Assembly (NCBI RefSeq): GCF_900015215.1
Contig: NZ_LN555523.1
Span: 131,336 to 195,335, forward strand
Length of the DNA: 64,000 bases
DNA from: Romboutsia ilealis
GTDB lineage: Bacteria > Bacillota > Clostridia > Peptostreptococcales > Peptostreptococcaceae
Direction: 5' to 3'
Part shown: piece after piece, positions 38,882 through 49,344 of the stretch
Position numbering within the stretch: the stretch's first letter is position 1
How the letters are laid out: each line of letters begins with the position of its first letter
Program-made: the position numbers and the translations under genes
Notes under the pieces: generated by a model
What the model was told of the DNA's origin: nothing
Database searches by the model: none
Seen by the model: the letters and a program-made list of their open reading frames with translations, nothing else

Positions 38882-40378
38882 GTGAGTGTAATAGTTAAAG
38901 AAGATAAATTAAAACAAGCTAATTCTTATGTCAAAAATAATAGAGAAAAAGTTGATAATACATACAGACAAAAGTACCATATAATGCCACCAATAGGATG
39001 GATGAATGATCCTAATGGATTTTCATATTACAATGGAGAATATCATTTGTTTTATCAATATAATCCATACAGTTCAATGTGGGGATCTATACACTGGGCA
39101 CATGTAAAAAGTAAAGATTTAGTAAATTGGGAATACTTAGATATAGCTATAGCACCAGATGAAGCTTATGATATAAGCGGATGTTTTTCAGGAAGTGCAA
39201 TAGAAAAAGATGGAAAGCTGTATTTAATGTATACTGGGAATCAAGACCCAGGCGGATTTGAGAACTTAAGACAAGTTCAATGCATAGCAGTATCAGAAGA
39301 TGGAATAAACTTCACAAAATATGAAAATAACCCTGTAATCGATAGTACAAAGTTACCTAAAGAAGCAATAATACAAGATTTTAGGGACCCTAAAGTATAC
39401 AAAAAAGGAGATAAATATTATTCTGTAATAGGATCTAGAAACCTTGATGACAGTGGACAAATATTATTATATAGTTCTGATGATTTATTAAATTGGAATT
39501 ATGAAGGTAATATACTTCAAAGTAACAATGAATTTGCAAAGATGTGGGAGTGTCCAGATTTATTTGAATTAGATAATAAAGATATTCTTATTATGTCACC
39601 TCAATTTTTAGAACCTAGAGGAAATAAATATTGGAATCTACATTCAAGTTCATATATGATAGGAAATTTAGATTATAAAAATAATAAATATAACTTAGAA
39701 AAAGTTGAAGAAATTGATTATGGATTTGATTTTTATGCACCACAAACATTAATTGACAATAAAGGCAGAAGAATAATGATAGCTTGGATGCAAATGTGGG
39801 ATAGAAAATTCCCTACTAATGAATTAGGTCATAATTGGGCAGGATGTATGACTATACCAAGAGAGTTAAAATTAGTCGATGACAAGTTATATCAATTACC
39901 AGTGGAAGAGCTTAAAGTTTTAAGAAAGAATGAAGTAAGTTATAAAGATATAAATATAAAAGATAATAAGAGCTTAGAGGGAATAAAAGGACAATGTATA
40001 GAACTAGAATTAGAAGTTGATATGAAGAACTCTAATGAGTTTGAAATACTTTTAATGAAAGGTAATAATCAAGAAACATCAATAAAATATAATAAAATAG
40101 ATGAATTATTAGTTTTTGATAGAAGTAAAAATGGTAAGGCTTTAGGTGGAGGCGAAAAGGAAGTAAGAACTTACAGACAAACAGAAGCAAATCTTATTGA
40201 TAATAAATTAAAGTTAAATATATTTATAGATAGAATGTCTGTTGAAATATTTATAAATGATGGAATAAAAACTATGTCGTCGACAGTTTATCCAGATAAA
40301 GATAGTGATAATATAGAATTCTATTGTGATAAAGAAGCTATATTAGATATTAAAAAGTGGGATATGGAGGTTAAGTAA
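38882..40378 (+). CDS. Cytosolic GH32 beta-fructosidase (sucrose / fructo-oligosaccharide hydrolase)
   Basis: 498 residues, no signal peptide. The five-bladed propeller carries the three catalytic acids of GH32: Asp43 in WMNDPNG (nucleophile), Asp169 in FRDPK (transition-state stabiliser) and Glu223 in WECPDLF (acid/base). A beta-sandwich domain fills the C-terminal ~150 residues. It releases fructose from imported sucrose, sucrose-6-phosphate or short fructans. Because uptake here is by an ABC transporter and not a PTS, the unphosphorylated sugar is the more likely substrate. The start is GTG behind a GAGGGGGAG site. Confidence 0.92.
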   Translation: MSVIVKEDKLKQANSYVKNNREKVDNTYRQKYHIMPPIGWMNDPNGFSYYNGEYHLFYQYNPYSSMWGSIHWAHVKSKDLVNWEYLDIAIAPDEAYDISGCFSGSAIEKDGKLYLMYTGNQDPGGFENLRQVQCIAVSEDGINFTKYENNPVIDSTKLPKEAIIQDFRDPKVYKKGDKYYSVIGSRNLDDSGQILLYSSDDLLNWNYEGNILQSNNEFAKMWECPDLFELDNKDILIMSPQFLEPRGNKYWNLHSSSYMIGNLDYKNNKYNLEKVEEIDYGFDFYAPQTLIDNKGRRIMIAWMQMWDRKFPTNELGHNWAGCMTIPRELKLVDDKLYQLPVEELKVLRKNEVSYKDINIKDNKSLEGIKGQCIELELEVDMKNSNEFEILLMKGNNQETSIKYNKIDELLVFDRSKNGKALGGGEKEVRTYRQTEANLIDNKLKLNIFIDRMSVEIFINDGIKTMSSTVYPDKDSDNIEFYCDKEAILDIKKWDMEVK

Positions 40379-40379
40379 C

Positions 40380-41351
40380 ATGCCAAAGGTATTTACTATT
40401 GGAGAAGCGCTTATAGACTTTGTTCCCATTGAAAGTGGAAAAGGATTAAAAGATATATCAGGATTTAAAAAATTACCTGGAGGTGCACCAGCAAATGTAT
40501 CAGCTTGTGTTGCTAAACTTGGAGGAGAAAGTGCATTTATAGGAATGCTTGGAGATGATGGTTTTGGTGATTTTTTAGTTGAAACACTAGCATCTGAGAA
40601 TGTAGACACAAGCTATATAAAAAGAACTACTAAAGCTAATACAGGTCTTGCATTTGTAGCATTAAGTAGTGAAGGAGAAAGAGAATTTTCTTTTTACAGA
40701 AATCCAAGTGCAGATATGTTACTTAGTGAATATGATATAGAAAAGTCTTGGTTTAAGGATGGAGATATACTACATTTTTGTTCAGTGGATTTAATAGAAT
40801 CTCCTGTTAAGTATGCTCATAAAAAAGCTATAGAGTATGTAAAGTCAGTAGGTGGACTGATATCTTTTGATCCTAATGTTAGAAAAAATCTATGGAATGA
40901 TTTAGATGAATGTAGAAAAACTATAAATGAATTTATACCATATGCTAATATATTGAAAATTAGTGATGAGGAACTTGAATTTATAACAGAAATGAATAAT
41001 GTAGAAGAGGCCATAAAGTCATTGTTTGTTGGTGATGTAGAAATTATATTGTATACAAAAGGAAAAGATGGGGTAGATATATACACTAAAGAAAAATATA
41101 TAAGTGTAGATGGATTTAAAGTTGAGTGTATAGATACAACTGGTGCAGGTGATTCATTTATAGGAGCTTTTTTATATAAATTATCACGAGAAGAAGTAAA
41201 TCTAAAAAATGATAATCAATTAAAAGATATAGGTATTTTTTCAAATAAAGTAGCAGCACTTACAACTACAAAATTTGGAGCAATAAGTGCTTTACCGAAT
41301 ATAGAAGATGTGAACAATTCAGAATTAGAAGTTAGTTTCTCTTTAAACTAG
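40380..41351 (+). CDS. PfkB-family fructokinase
   Basis: 323 residues of the ribokinase/PfkB fold. It opens FTIGEALIDFVP, has the sugar-binding KLPGGAPANVSACVAKLGG motif near residue 32, and ends with the ATP/anion-hole motif DTTGAGDSF, in which Asp258 is the catalytic base. The start is one base after the GH32 stop. It would phosphorylate the fructose released by GH32 to fructose-6-phosphate for glycolysis. It is the last gene of the sugar operon. Confidence 0.92.
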   Translation: MPKVFTIGEALIDFVPIESGKGLKDISGFKKLPGGAPANVSACVAKLGGESAFIGMLGDDGFGDFLVETLASENVDTSYIKRTTKANTGLAFVALSSEGEREFSFYRNPSADMLLSEYDIEKSWFKDGDILHFCSVDLIESPVKYAHKKAIEYVKSVGGLISFDPNVRKNLWNDLDECRKTINEFIPYANILKISDEELEFITEMNNVEEAIKSLFVGDVEIILYTKGKDGVDIYTKEKYISVDGFKVECIDTTGAGDSFIGAFLYKLSREEVNLKNDNQLKDIGIFSNKVAALTTTKFGAISALPNIEDVNNSELEVSFSLN

Positions 41352-41354
41352 ATT

Positions 41355-41412
41355 AATACTAAAAGGCTATTATGAGTAAATTAAATTACTTTATAATAGC
41401 CTTTTAGTATTC
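41355..41412 (+). terminator. Terminator of the sugar operon
   Basis: A long stem, AATACTAAAAGGCTATTAT pairing with ATAATAGCCTTTTAGTATT, closes the operon. Confidence 0.85.
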
Positions 41413-41417
41413 TTATA

Positions 41418-41454
41418 TTTACACAATCTTAACATTATTTACATTCACTTAACC
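41418..41454 (+). promoter_or_regulatory. Pho-box-like repeats upstream of pstS
   Basis: TTTACA (41418), TTAACA (41429), TTTACA (41438) and TTAACC (41449) recur at 11-, 9- and 11-base steps, as expected for a PhoP-type response regulator. A further TTTAAC is at about 41470. Confidence 0.65.
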
Positions 41455-41556
41455 AATTCATAATATTCATTTAACAAAATAATTGTAATATTAAATTGTA
41501 AAGATAAGGAATTAAACAATTTGAAATAAATTTTAAATTTAATGGAGGAATGTAAT

Positions 41557-42381
41557 ATGTTAAATAAGAGAGTAGCAACACTTTTAATAGGGACTATATT
41601 AATGGGATCATTAGCGGTAGGATGTGGTTCATCAGATAGTTCAAATTCAAACAAGATTACAATATCAGGATCAACATCAGTAGGACCAGTAGTTGAAATA
41701 TTAGGAGAAGATTTTGAAGCTAAAAATGAAGGTGTAAGTATAGAAGTTCAACAAATAGGTTCTTCAGCAGGTATAAAAAATGCTATAGATGGAACTTCAC
41801 AAATAGGTATGGCATCAAGAGATTTAAAAGATGAAGAAAAGGCAGCAGGATTAAAAGAAACTCAAATAGCTATAGATGGAATAGCTGTTATAACTAATAA
41901 AAATAATACAGTAAAAGATTTAACTTTAGAGCAAGTAAAAGACATATATACAGGAAAAATAACTAACTGGAAAGAAGTTGGAGGAAATGATGCTCCTATA
42001 GTAGTTGTATCTAGAGAAGATGGTTCTGGAACTCGTGATGGATTCCAAGAAAATGTTGGATTCGAATCAGAAGAATTAACTAAGGATGCTCAAATAAGTG
42101 ATGGTTCAGGAAATATAAAATCAATAGTTGAAGGAAATGAAAATGCAATAGGATATATTTCTTTTGGATATGTTGATGAAAATGTAAATGCATTAACTAT
42201 AGATGGTGTTGAATTAAATGCTGAAAATGTAAAAAATGATAGCTATGCTATAGCGAGACCATTCTTATTTGTTAATAAAGAAGATGTAATAACTGAACAA
42301 GGTAAAAATTTCATAGATTTCATATTAAGTGAAGAAGGACAAAATGTAGTAGAAGAAAATGGATTTATAAGTGTAAACTAA
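41557..42381 (+). CDS. pstS: Phosphate-binding lipoprotein PstS
   Basis: 274 residues. A lipoprotein signal ends in the lipobox LAVGC, then a serine-rich linker. The mature part has phosphate-binding motifs ISGSTSVGPV near the start, GMASRDLKDEE, and SREDGSGTRDGF, whose Ser/Arg/Thr residues bind the anion. It delivers phosphate to PstCA. I use ATG 41557 behind GGAGG; the in-frame ATG at 41542 contains that ribosome-binding site. A terminator separates it from pstC, so it can be made in excess. Confidence 0.94.
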   Translation: MLNKRVATLLIGTILMGSLAVGCGSSDSSNSNKITISGSTSVGPVVEILGEDFEAKNEGVSIEVQQIGSSAGIKNAIDGTSQIGMASRDLKDEEKAAGLKETQIAIDGIAVITNKNNTVKDLTLEQVKDIYTGKITNWKEVGGNDAPIVVVSREDGSGTRDGFQENVGFESEELTKDAQISDGSGNIKSIVEGNENAIGYISFGYVDENVNALTIDGVELNAENVKNDSYAIARPFLFVNKEDVITEQGKNFIDFILSEEGQNVVEENGFISVN

Positions 42382-42387
42382 TATACA

Positions 42388-42428
42388 TAAAGTACTATGC
42401 AATTAATATTGTATAGTACTTTTTTATA
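42388..42428 (+). terminator. Terminator between pstS and pstC
   Basis: AGTACTAT/ATAGTACT stem (42391-42420) with a TTTTTT tail. Confidence 0.85.
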
Positions 42429-42487
42429 TTTAAAGTAATTTACATTTTATCGTTTGTAATATACTCATTCAATTGGATTAAAAACTT

Positions 42488-42546
42488 AACATAAACTTAA
42501 CTTTATAACATAAATCTAACATAAACCTAATATAGATTTAACTTTT
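42488..42546 (+). promoter_or_regulatory. Pho-box-like repeat array upstream of pstC
   Basis: About six imperfect copies of (C/T)TTAACATAAA or CTAACATAAA run head to tail at roughly 10-11-base intervals. It is the densest of the three such arrays in the window. Confidence 0.65.
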
Positions 42547-42605
42547 AAAAGTTATTATTTAATTATAGAAAATTAATAGAATTAATTTAAAGGAGAGATT
42601 GATTT

Positions 42606-43520
42606 ATGTTGGAAAAAACTCAATCAACAGAAATTGAGAATATATACAATAGGGATAAAAATAAATACATTTTAGAGAAAGTATCAAAGAATATATTCTT
42701 TATAAGTTCATTAATAGCAGTTTTAAGCTTACTGTTAATAATCGGATTTGTATTTTATAAAGGATTAACACCATTTATATTCAAGGGATATTCTTTCATA
42801 GATTTCTTTACTGGAAGCGATTGGTTGCCAGGAAGTGATAAATTTGGTATAGCAACGATGGTTGTAGCATCAATAGTTGCTACAGTAGGAGCACTTATAA
42901 TAGGGGTTCCAATTGGAATATTAACAGCAGTATTTATAGCTGAAGTTGCTCCAAAGAAGGTAGCGAAAATTATATCACCAGCAGTTGAATTATTAGCAGG
43001 TATACCATCAGTATTATACGGAATATTTGGATTAGCAGTTATAGTGCCTAATATACAAAATATATTTAATTTACCAAAGGGACAAAGTTTACTTGCTGTA
43101 ATAATAGTTTTATCGATAATGATGTTACCAACCATAATATCAGTATCAGAAACAGCAATAAGAGCAGTTCCAAAGGCTTATAAAGAAGGTTCTTTAGCAC
43201 TTGGAGCATCTAAGATAGAAACAATATTTAAAGTTGTATTACCAGCAGCTAAGTCAGGAATTTTAGCAGCTGTAGTATTAGGAATTGGTAGGGCTTTAGG
43301 TGAAACAATGGCAGTTATACTTGTAGCAGGAAATTCACCAGTTATGCTATCATCATTAATGGATAGTGTAAGACCACTTACGACTAATATAGCGTTAGAG
43401 ATGGGATACGCATTTGGAACTCATCAAGAAATGCTATTTGCAACAGGTGTTGTATTATTTACATTCATACTAATATTAAACCTAGTATTAAATAAACTTT
43501 CAAACAAGGCGGGAAATTAA
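42606..43520 (+). CDS. pstC: Phosphate ABC transporter permease PstC
   Basis: 304 residues with six membrane helices after a short cytoplasmic N-terminus. It has the PstC features FFTGSDWLPG in the first outer loop, PIGILTAVFIAEVAP, LAGIPSVLYGIFGL, and the ATPase-contact loop YKEGSLALGASKIETIFKVVLP. With PstA it forms the inner-membrane channel. The start follows AGGAGAG. It is transcribed from its own Pho-box-bearing region after the pstS terminator. Confidence 0.94.
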   Translation: MLEKTQSTEIENIYNRDKNKYILEKVSKNIFFISSLIAVLSLLLIIGFVFYKGLTPFIFKGYSFIDFFTGSDWLPGSDKFGIATMVVASIVATVGALIIGVPIGILTAVFIAEVAPKKVAKIISPAVELLAGIPSVLYGIFGLAVIVPNIQNIFNLPKGQSLLAVIIVLSIMMLPTIISVSETAIRAVPKAYKEGSLALGASKIETIFKVVLPAAKSGILAAVVLGIGRALGETMAVILVAGNSPVMLSSLMDSVRPLTTNIALEMGYAFGTHQEMLFATGVVLFTFILILNLVLNKLSNKAGN

Positions 43521-43521
43521 T

Positions 43522-44346
43522 ATGAGAAAGTTAAAAGAGAATTTATTAAAGTCATTAATTTATTTATCAGCATTTTTCACAGTATCAATGCTTGTAGTAA
43601 TTGTAGGATATATATTTATAAAAGGAATTGGTGGAATAAATCTATCATTCTTAACAAGTAATTATTCAGCTAATGGAAGTGGAGGAATACTTCCAATGAT
43701 AGTAACAACATTATATACAGTTATACTTTCTATAGCAATAGCTACACCTATAGGAATTTTGTCTGCTATATATTTACAGGAATATGCTAAAAAGGGAAAA
43801 TTAGTAAATGCAATAAGATTTGCAACGGAAAGCTTAGCAGGAATACCATCTATAATATATGGATTATTTGGTGGAATTTTCTTCGTAGTAGTTTTAAATT
43901 TAAAATATTCAATATTATCAGGAGCTCTTACTGTAGCGATAATAATATTACCGGTAATAATAAGAACAACAGAAGAAGCTTTAAAGACAGTTCCAGATGG
44001 ATATAGAGAAGCATCTTTAGCTTTAGGATCAACTAAATTCCAAACCTTATATAAGGTAGTATTACCAAGCGCAATACCAGGAATTTTATCAGGAGTAATA
44101 TTATCGGTAGGTCGTGTAATAGGAGAATCGGCTGCAATATTATTAACAGCTGGTACAGTAGCACAAATGCCAGGCGGTATATTTGATAGTGCTAGAAACT
44201 TAACTGTACATGCGTATCTTTTAACGAAAGAAAAAGGAGATATAGCATCAGCAGCTAGTATAGGAATTGTTTTAATATTTATAGTATTACTTTTAAATAC
44301 TGTTGCTAAAGCTATAGCAAAGAAATTAAATAAAGCGAATTATTAA
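43522..44346 (+). CDS. pstA: Phosphate ABC transporter permease PstA
   Basis: 274 residues, six membrane helices. Family motifs are GILPMIVTTLY, PIGILSAIYLQEYA, LAGIPSIIYGLFGG and the EAA-type loop YREASLALGSTKFQTLYKVVLP. The start is one base after the pstC stop, so the two permeases are co-translated and form the heterodimeric phosphate channel. Confidence 0.94.
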   Translation: MRKLKENLLKSLIYLSAFFTVSMLVVIVGYIFIKGIGGINLSFLTSNYSANGSGGILPMIVTTLYTVILSIAIATPIGILSAIYLQEYAKKGKLVNAIRFATESLAGIPSIIYGLFGGIFFVVVLNLKYSILSGALTVAIIILPVIIRTTEEALKTVPDGYREASLALGSTKFQTLYKVVLPSAIPGILSGVILSVGRVIGESAAILLTAGTVAQMPGGIFDSARNLTVHAYLLTKEKGDIASAASIGIVLIFIVLLLNTVAKAIAKKLNKANY

Positions 44347-44369
44347 TTAATATATCATGAGGTGTAGAT

Positions 44370-45131
44370 ATGAGTTTAGATAACGTTAAATTAAGTATAA
44401 AGAATTTAGATTTATTCTATGGAGAGAATCAAGCATTAAAAGATATAAATATAGATATAAAAGAAAATAAAGTCACAGCTTTAATAGGCCCATCTGGATG
44501 TGGAAAATCAACTTTTCTAAGAACGTTAAATAGAATGAATGACTTAATAGAAAATGTAACAATAAAAGGGAAAATAGAGGTTGATGGAGAAGATATATAT
44601 CAAACTGAAGATGTTATAAAATTACGTACTAAAGTAGGTATGGTATTCCAAAAGCCAAATCCATTTCCAATGAGTATATATGATAATATAGCGTACGGTC
44701 CTCGTATACATGGAATAAGAGATAAGAAAACTTTAGATAAAATAGTTGAAGAAAGTTTAAGAGGTGCAGCTATATGGGACGAAGTAAAGGATAGATTAAA
44801 AACATCAGCACTTGGTTTATCTGGAGGTCAACAGCAACGTATATGTATAGCTAGAGCTATAGCTATGAAGCCAGAAGTAATATTAATGGATGAACCTACA
44901 TCTGCTCTAGACCCAATTTCAACATCTAAAGTGGAGGAATTAATAGAAGAGTTAAAGAAAGACTATACAATTGTAATAGTAACTCATAACATGCAACAAG
45001 CTGCGCGTATATCTGATGACACTGCATTTTTCTTAAATGGAGTATTAGTAGAATATAGTGAAACAAAAGATATGTTTACAGCTCCTCAAGATAAGAGAAC
45101 AGAAGACTATATAACAGGGAGATTCGGATAA
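44370..45131 (+). CDS. pstB: Phosphate ABC transporter ATP-binding protein PstB
   Basis: 253 residues; the ATPase of the phosphate importer. Walker [10 protein letters not shown] near residue 38, the PstB-specific [12 protein letters not shown] and [14 protein letters not shown] (Q-loop), the signature LSGGQQQR near 152 and Walker [14 protein letters not shown] near 172 are all intact. It begins 23 bases after pstA behind a GAGGTG site. Confidence 0.96.
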   Translation: MSLDNVKLSIKNLDLFYGENQALKDINIDIKENKVTALIGPSGCGKSTFLRTLNRMNDLIENVTIKGKIEVDGEDIYQTEDVIKLRTKVGMVFQKPNPFPMSIYDNIAYGPRIHGIRDKKTLDKIVEESLRGAAIWDEVKDRLKTSALGLSGGQQQRICIARAIAMKPEVILMDEPTSALDPISTSKVEELIEELKKDYTIVIVTHNMQQAARISDDTAFFLNGVLVEYSETKDMFTAPQDKRTEDYITGRFG

Positions 45132-45179
45132 AATTTAAGTAATAATAATTATAAATTAAATAAATTAAAGGGGAGCAAT

Positions 45180-45833
45180 ATGTTGAATACAAATTTAGGA
45201 CTGAGTATAGATACTTTAAAACAATATACTATAAATATGATAGATCAATGTGATAGGATATTAGATTTATCTGTTAAGTGTATGTTAAATCAAGATATTG
45301 AAGGATGCAAAAAAGTAATAAATCAAGACGATAAAATAGACGAATTAAGAGAATATATAAGAGACAGGAGTATTGAGCTATTAGCATTAAAGCAGCCAAT
45401 GGCTAAAGATTTAAGATATATATATGCATTAGGATCTATAGCAATAGAATTAGAGCGTATAGGTGATTATGCAGTAAATATAGCGGAAGAAAGTATAAAA
45501 ATAGGTCAAGATAAATATATAAAAGATTTAATTGATATACCTAAGATGTATGAAGAATGTAAAAAGATGATTTTAGGAGTAAAAGAATCTTTAGAAAATG
45601 AAGATGAGGATTTAGCAAGAGAAATAGCTTTAAATGATGACAACGTAGATAGTTTATATGATAGAGTTCAAGAGGATTGTTTAAAAATAATGAATGACAA
45701 TCCTCAGACTATAAATCAAGGTGTAAATCTTTTATTCATAGGAAGGTATCTTGAAAGAATAGGAGACCATACGACTAATATATGTGAAAAGATAATTTTT
45801 GCAATTAAAGGAGAAATGATAGAAATAGGATAA
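45180..45833 (+). CDS. phoU: Phosphate signalling regulator PhoU
   Basis: 217 residues in two repeated three-helix bundles. The metal-binding motifs are IELERIGDYAVNIAEE near 95 and RYLERIGDHTTNICEK near 190. PhoU links PstB activity to the PhoR kinase and shuts down the Pho response when phosphate is ample. It is the last gene of the pst operon behind AGGGGAG. The stop codon forms part of the terminator hairpin. Confidence 0.95.
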   Translation: MLNTNLGLSIDTLKQYTINMIDQCDRILDLSVKCMLNQDIEGCKKVINQDDKIDELREYIRDRSIELLALKQPMAKDLRYIYALGSIAIELERIGDYAVNIAEESIKIGQDKYIKDLIDIPKMYEECKKMILGVKESLENEDEDLAREIALNDDNVDSLYDRVQEDCLKIMNDNPQTINQGVNLLFIGRYLERIGDHTTNICEKIIFAIKGEMIEIG

Positions 45834-45858
45834 GGCATTAGCTTTATCCTATTTTTAT
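45825..45858 (+). terminator. pst-phoU operon terminator
   Basis: ATAGGATAA/TTATCCTAT stem (45825-45852) overlapping the phoU stop, with TTTTTAT tail. The following ~225 bases to gdhA are AT-rich and hold nothing I can identify. Confidence 0.85.
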
Positions 45859-46068
45859 ATGTTTTGAAATTAAATAATATATGAATAATTTTGCAATGAT
45901 TATAATAGAAATAACTATAAAGATAAGGTAGTTTTTATTATGTATTTTAGATATAGCTGGAATGTATATAAAACCTTGAATAGAAAAATTGAAATAAATT
46001 TTAACGAAAAGCTATTAAAAATACTTTCAAAATCCAATAAAATTTAATTGAAATGTGTTTTTATATAA

Positions 46069-47460
<1,392 letters not shown>

Positions 47461-47477
47461 CTGTATAATAAGTTATT

Positions 47478-47510
47478 AAAATACCAGATGAAAATCTGGT
47501 ATTTTTTACG
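47478..47510 (+). terminator. gdhA terminator
   Basis: AATACCAGAT/ATCTGGTATT stem (47480-47503) with a TTTTTT tail, running directly into element B. Confidence 0.9.
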
Positions 47511-47652
47511 TATAAGTAAATTAGGATATAAAATCTTTTTTTGTAACTTATAAATATAAATAATATCAATAACTTCAGCAAATTAAAAAATGACATTTTA
47601 AAATGTTTCTCACACGCAGTCGATCAAGCGAAGAGAATTTTTTATTAAGCGA
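47508..47652 (+). repeat. Element B, shortened copy behind the gdhA terminator
   Basis: Begins ACGTATAAG at the end of the terminator, keeps the AATAATATCAATAAC and AAAAAATGACATTTT stretches of the pgi copy, and ends GATCAAGCGAAGAGAATTTTTTA. The central hairpin is mostly deleted. Confidence 0.65.
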
Positions 47653-47764
47653 ACTTATGAAATTATGAAAAAATTAATAATGATTAAGATTTAAATGAAT
47701 TATTTGTGTTATTATAGTAAAATTAATAGTTGACAAAGTATTTATATCATTAGGAGGGAACAAA

Positions 47765-48637
47765 GTGAAGTTGCAGAAGATTGGTATGAGAACTGTGAAA
47801 ACAGGGATTGCTGTTTCTCTTTGTACGCTATTAGCACAGTATTTAGTGCAAAATCCAATGTTTGCAGGAGTAGGGTGTGTAGCCTCAGTACAAGATACAG
47901 TAAAAGGATCTTTAAAGCTAGGATTTAATAGAGTAAAGGGAACAATGATAGGTGGATTAGTAGGTTTTTTATGTGTACTAATTAAACCAGGAGACCCTAT
48001 ATTAGGCGGCATCGGAATAATGGCGACTATATATGGTTGTACAATACTTGGAATAAATTCAGGTATAATAGTTTCTAGTGTAACATTTTTATCGATACAT
48101 TTAGGTATTATAACATCAAATCCAGCGTATTATTCTATACACAGAGTAATGGATACATCTGTGGGTGTTGTTATAGGTGTAATCATAAACTATATATTAG
48201 CAAGGCCTGATTATTTAGAATTAACTGATAAAAGCCTAGATAATGCTAGAAAAGTTGTAGGAGAGTGTGTTAAATCTGGAATAATAAATAATGGAGTTTT
48301 TGATAGAGAAAGACTAAGAAAAAAAATTAGTAAATTAGAGACAATCTATTCTAAATTAATTGATGAAATGAAATATACTAAAAATCAGGTAAATATAGAA
48401 ATTATAGAAAATGAGATTTCATTATATAAATCAATAAATCATCATATTAAATCTATACAACTTATTGATGAAGAGATATATATAAATAATGAAAATTATT
48501 TAAAAATTAAAGAAATGTATAATATAGATATTTTAAATTGGAAATTGGATAATGATAAAAGTCCAGTATTCAATTATCATTTATCGAAGATATTAGAAAA
48601 AATAGAAACAATAGATACTTTAAAAAGTATAATTTAA
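47765..48637 (+). CDS. Aromatic acid exporter-like membrane protein (ArAE/DUF939)
   Basis: 290 residues. The N-terminal half has four or five membrane segments, with the family's RTVKTGIAVSLC start and the VGCVASVQDTVKGSLKLGFNRVKGTMIGG motif. The C-terminal half is soluble and helical (from about residue 155), containing long charged helices. This is half of a FUSC-type module; such proteins are proposed to export aromatic or amphipathic compounds. The substrate is unknown. GTG start behind AGGAGGGAA. Confidence 0.82.
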   Translation: MKLQKIGMRTVKTGIAVSLCTLLAQYLVQNPMFAGVGCVASVQDTVKGSLKLGFNRVKGTMIGGLVGFLCVLIKPGDPILGGIGIMATIYGCTILGINSGIIVSSVTFLSIHLGIITSNPAYYSIHRVMDTSVGVVIGVIINYILARPDYLELTDKSLDNARKVVGECVKSGIINNGVFDRERLRKKISKLETIYSKLIDEMKYTKNQVNIEIIENEISLYKSINHHIKSIQLIDEEIYINNENYLKIKEMYNIDILNWKLDNDKSPVFNYHLSKILEKIETIDTLKSII

Positions 48638-48695
48638 AACATTGTAAATAAAGTACAGTACCTTCACAAATTTTAATTAAAAGAATATATTTAGG

Positions 48696-49290
48696 AGGTA
48701 CTGTATAAATTCAATAAATCTAAATAAAAAATACTTGAAGACTATAAAATGAAGCTTTAAATGAATTAGTAAATTTGATAATAGGAAGATAAGATTTAAT
48801 ATATAAATGATTTTCCACTAAAGAGTACTTGTCAAGTATATATTTAAAAAAATTAGTAAAATTAATAATTGATTTAATATGAATTATAATTATCCTAAAT
48901 CCAATATATAAGTATGATGTAGACATTAAGTATATGTTATACGAAGTTCTAAATCTAAATGAAGTAAAGCCAACCCATATTATAAGTATTTTATCTAATA
49001 CATGTACCCATTGTGAAGAAAAAAAAATAAATTAAGCATATTTAGCAAGAGACAAGCATAATTATTGTAATGAGAATGAGATATGTAGTGCTTATGAAGA
49101 GGTATATCAAAATGTAGTCTAGATGCTATATCAGACAAGTTTAAGTTTATACCTAGTAGTAAATCTATTGAAGAATGATAAATATTTTAAATCCTAAAGC
49201 TAAAGTTTCATTTATAGGATTATATTTTGATGGAACTAGAGCGTGTAGATAGGTAGTAGAAAAACAAAATATTAAAAACTTTCAATAGAA
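48696..49290 (+). pseudogene. Decayed gene of unidentified family
   Basis: The 700-base gap between the DUF939 gene and the deacetylase is not random AT. One frame reads ALNELVNLIIGR, then after stops KLIIDLI, KYDVDIKYMLYEVLNLNEVKPTH, ISILSNTCTHCEEKKIN, AYLARDKHNYCNENEIC and SAYEEVYQNVV. After a frame shift come DAISDKFKFIPSSKSIEE and KAKVSFIGLYFDGTRACR. I count at least five in-frame stops and two shifts. I cannot name the family. A GGAGGTACTG ribosome-binding site survives near 48697. Confidence 0.6.
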
Positions 49291-49344
49291 ATTTTAAACT
49301 ATACAGATGATCAATGTTATAAATTAAAGAAGGAGTATTTGGGG

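Noticed and set aside
42488..42546. Origin-like iteron or tandem satellite before pstC
   Set aside because: Spacing and sequence match Pho-box arrays seen before pstS and the Na/Pi transporter, and the neighbouring genes are phosphate genes, so regulation is the simpler reading.
42755..43135. 126-codon minus-strand frame over pstC
   Set aside because: Antisense shadow of the pstC gene; no start signals, and the true pstC frame has full motif support.
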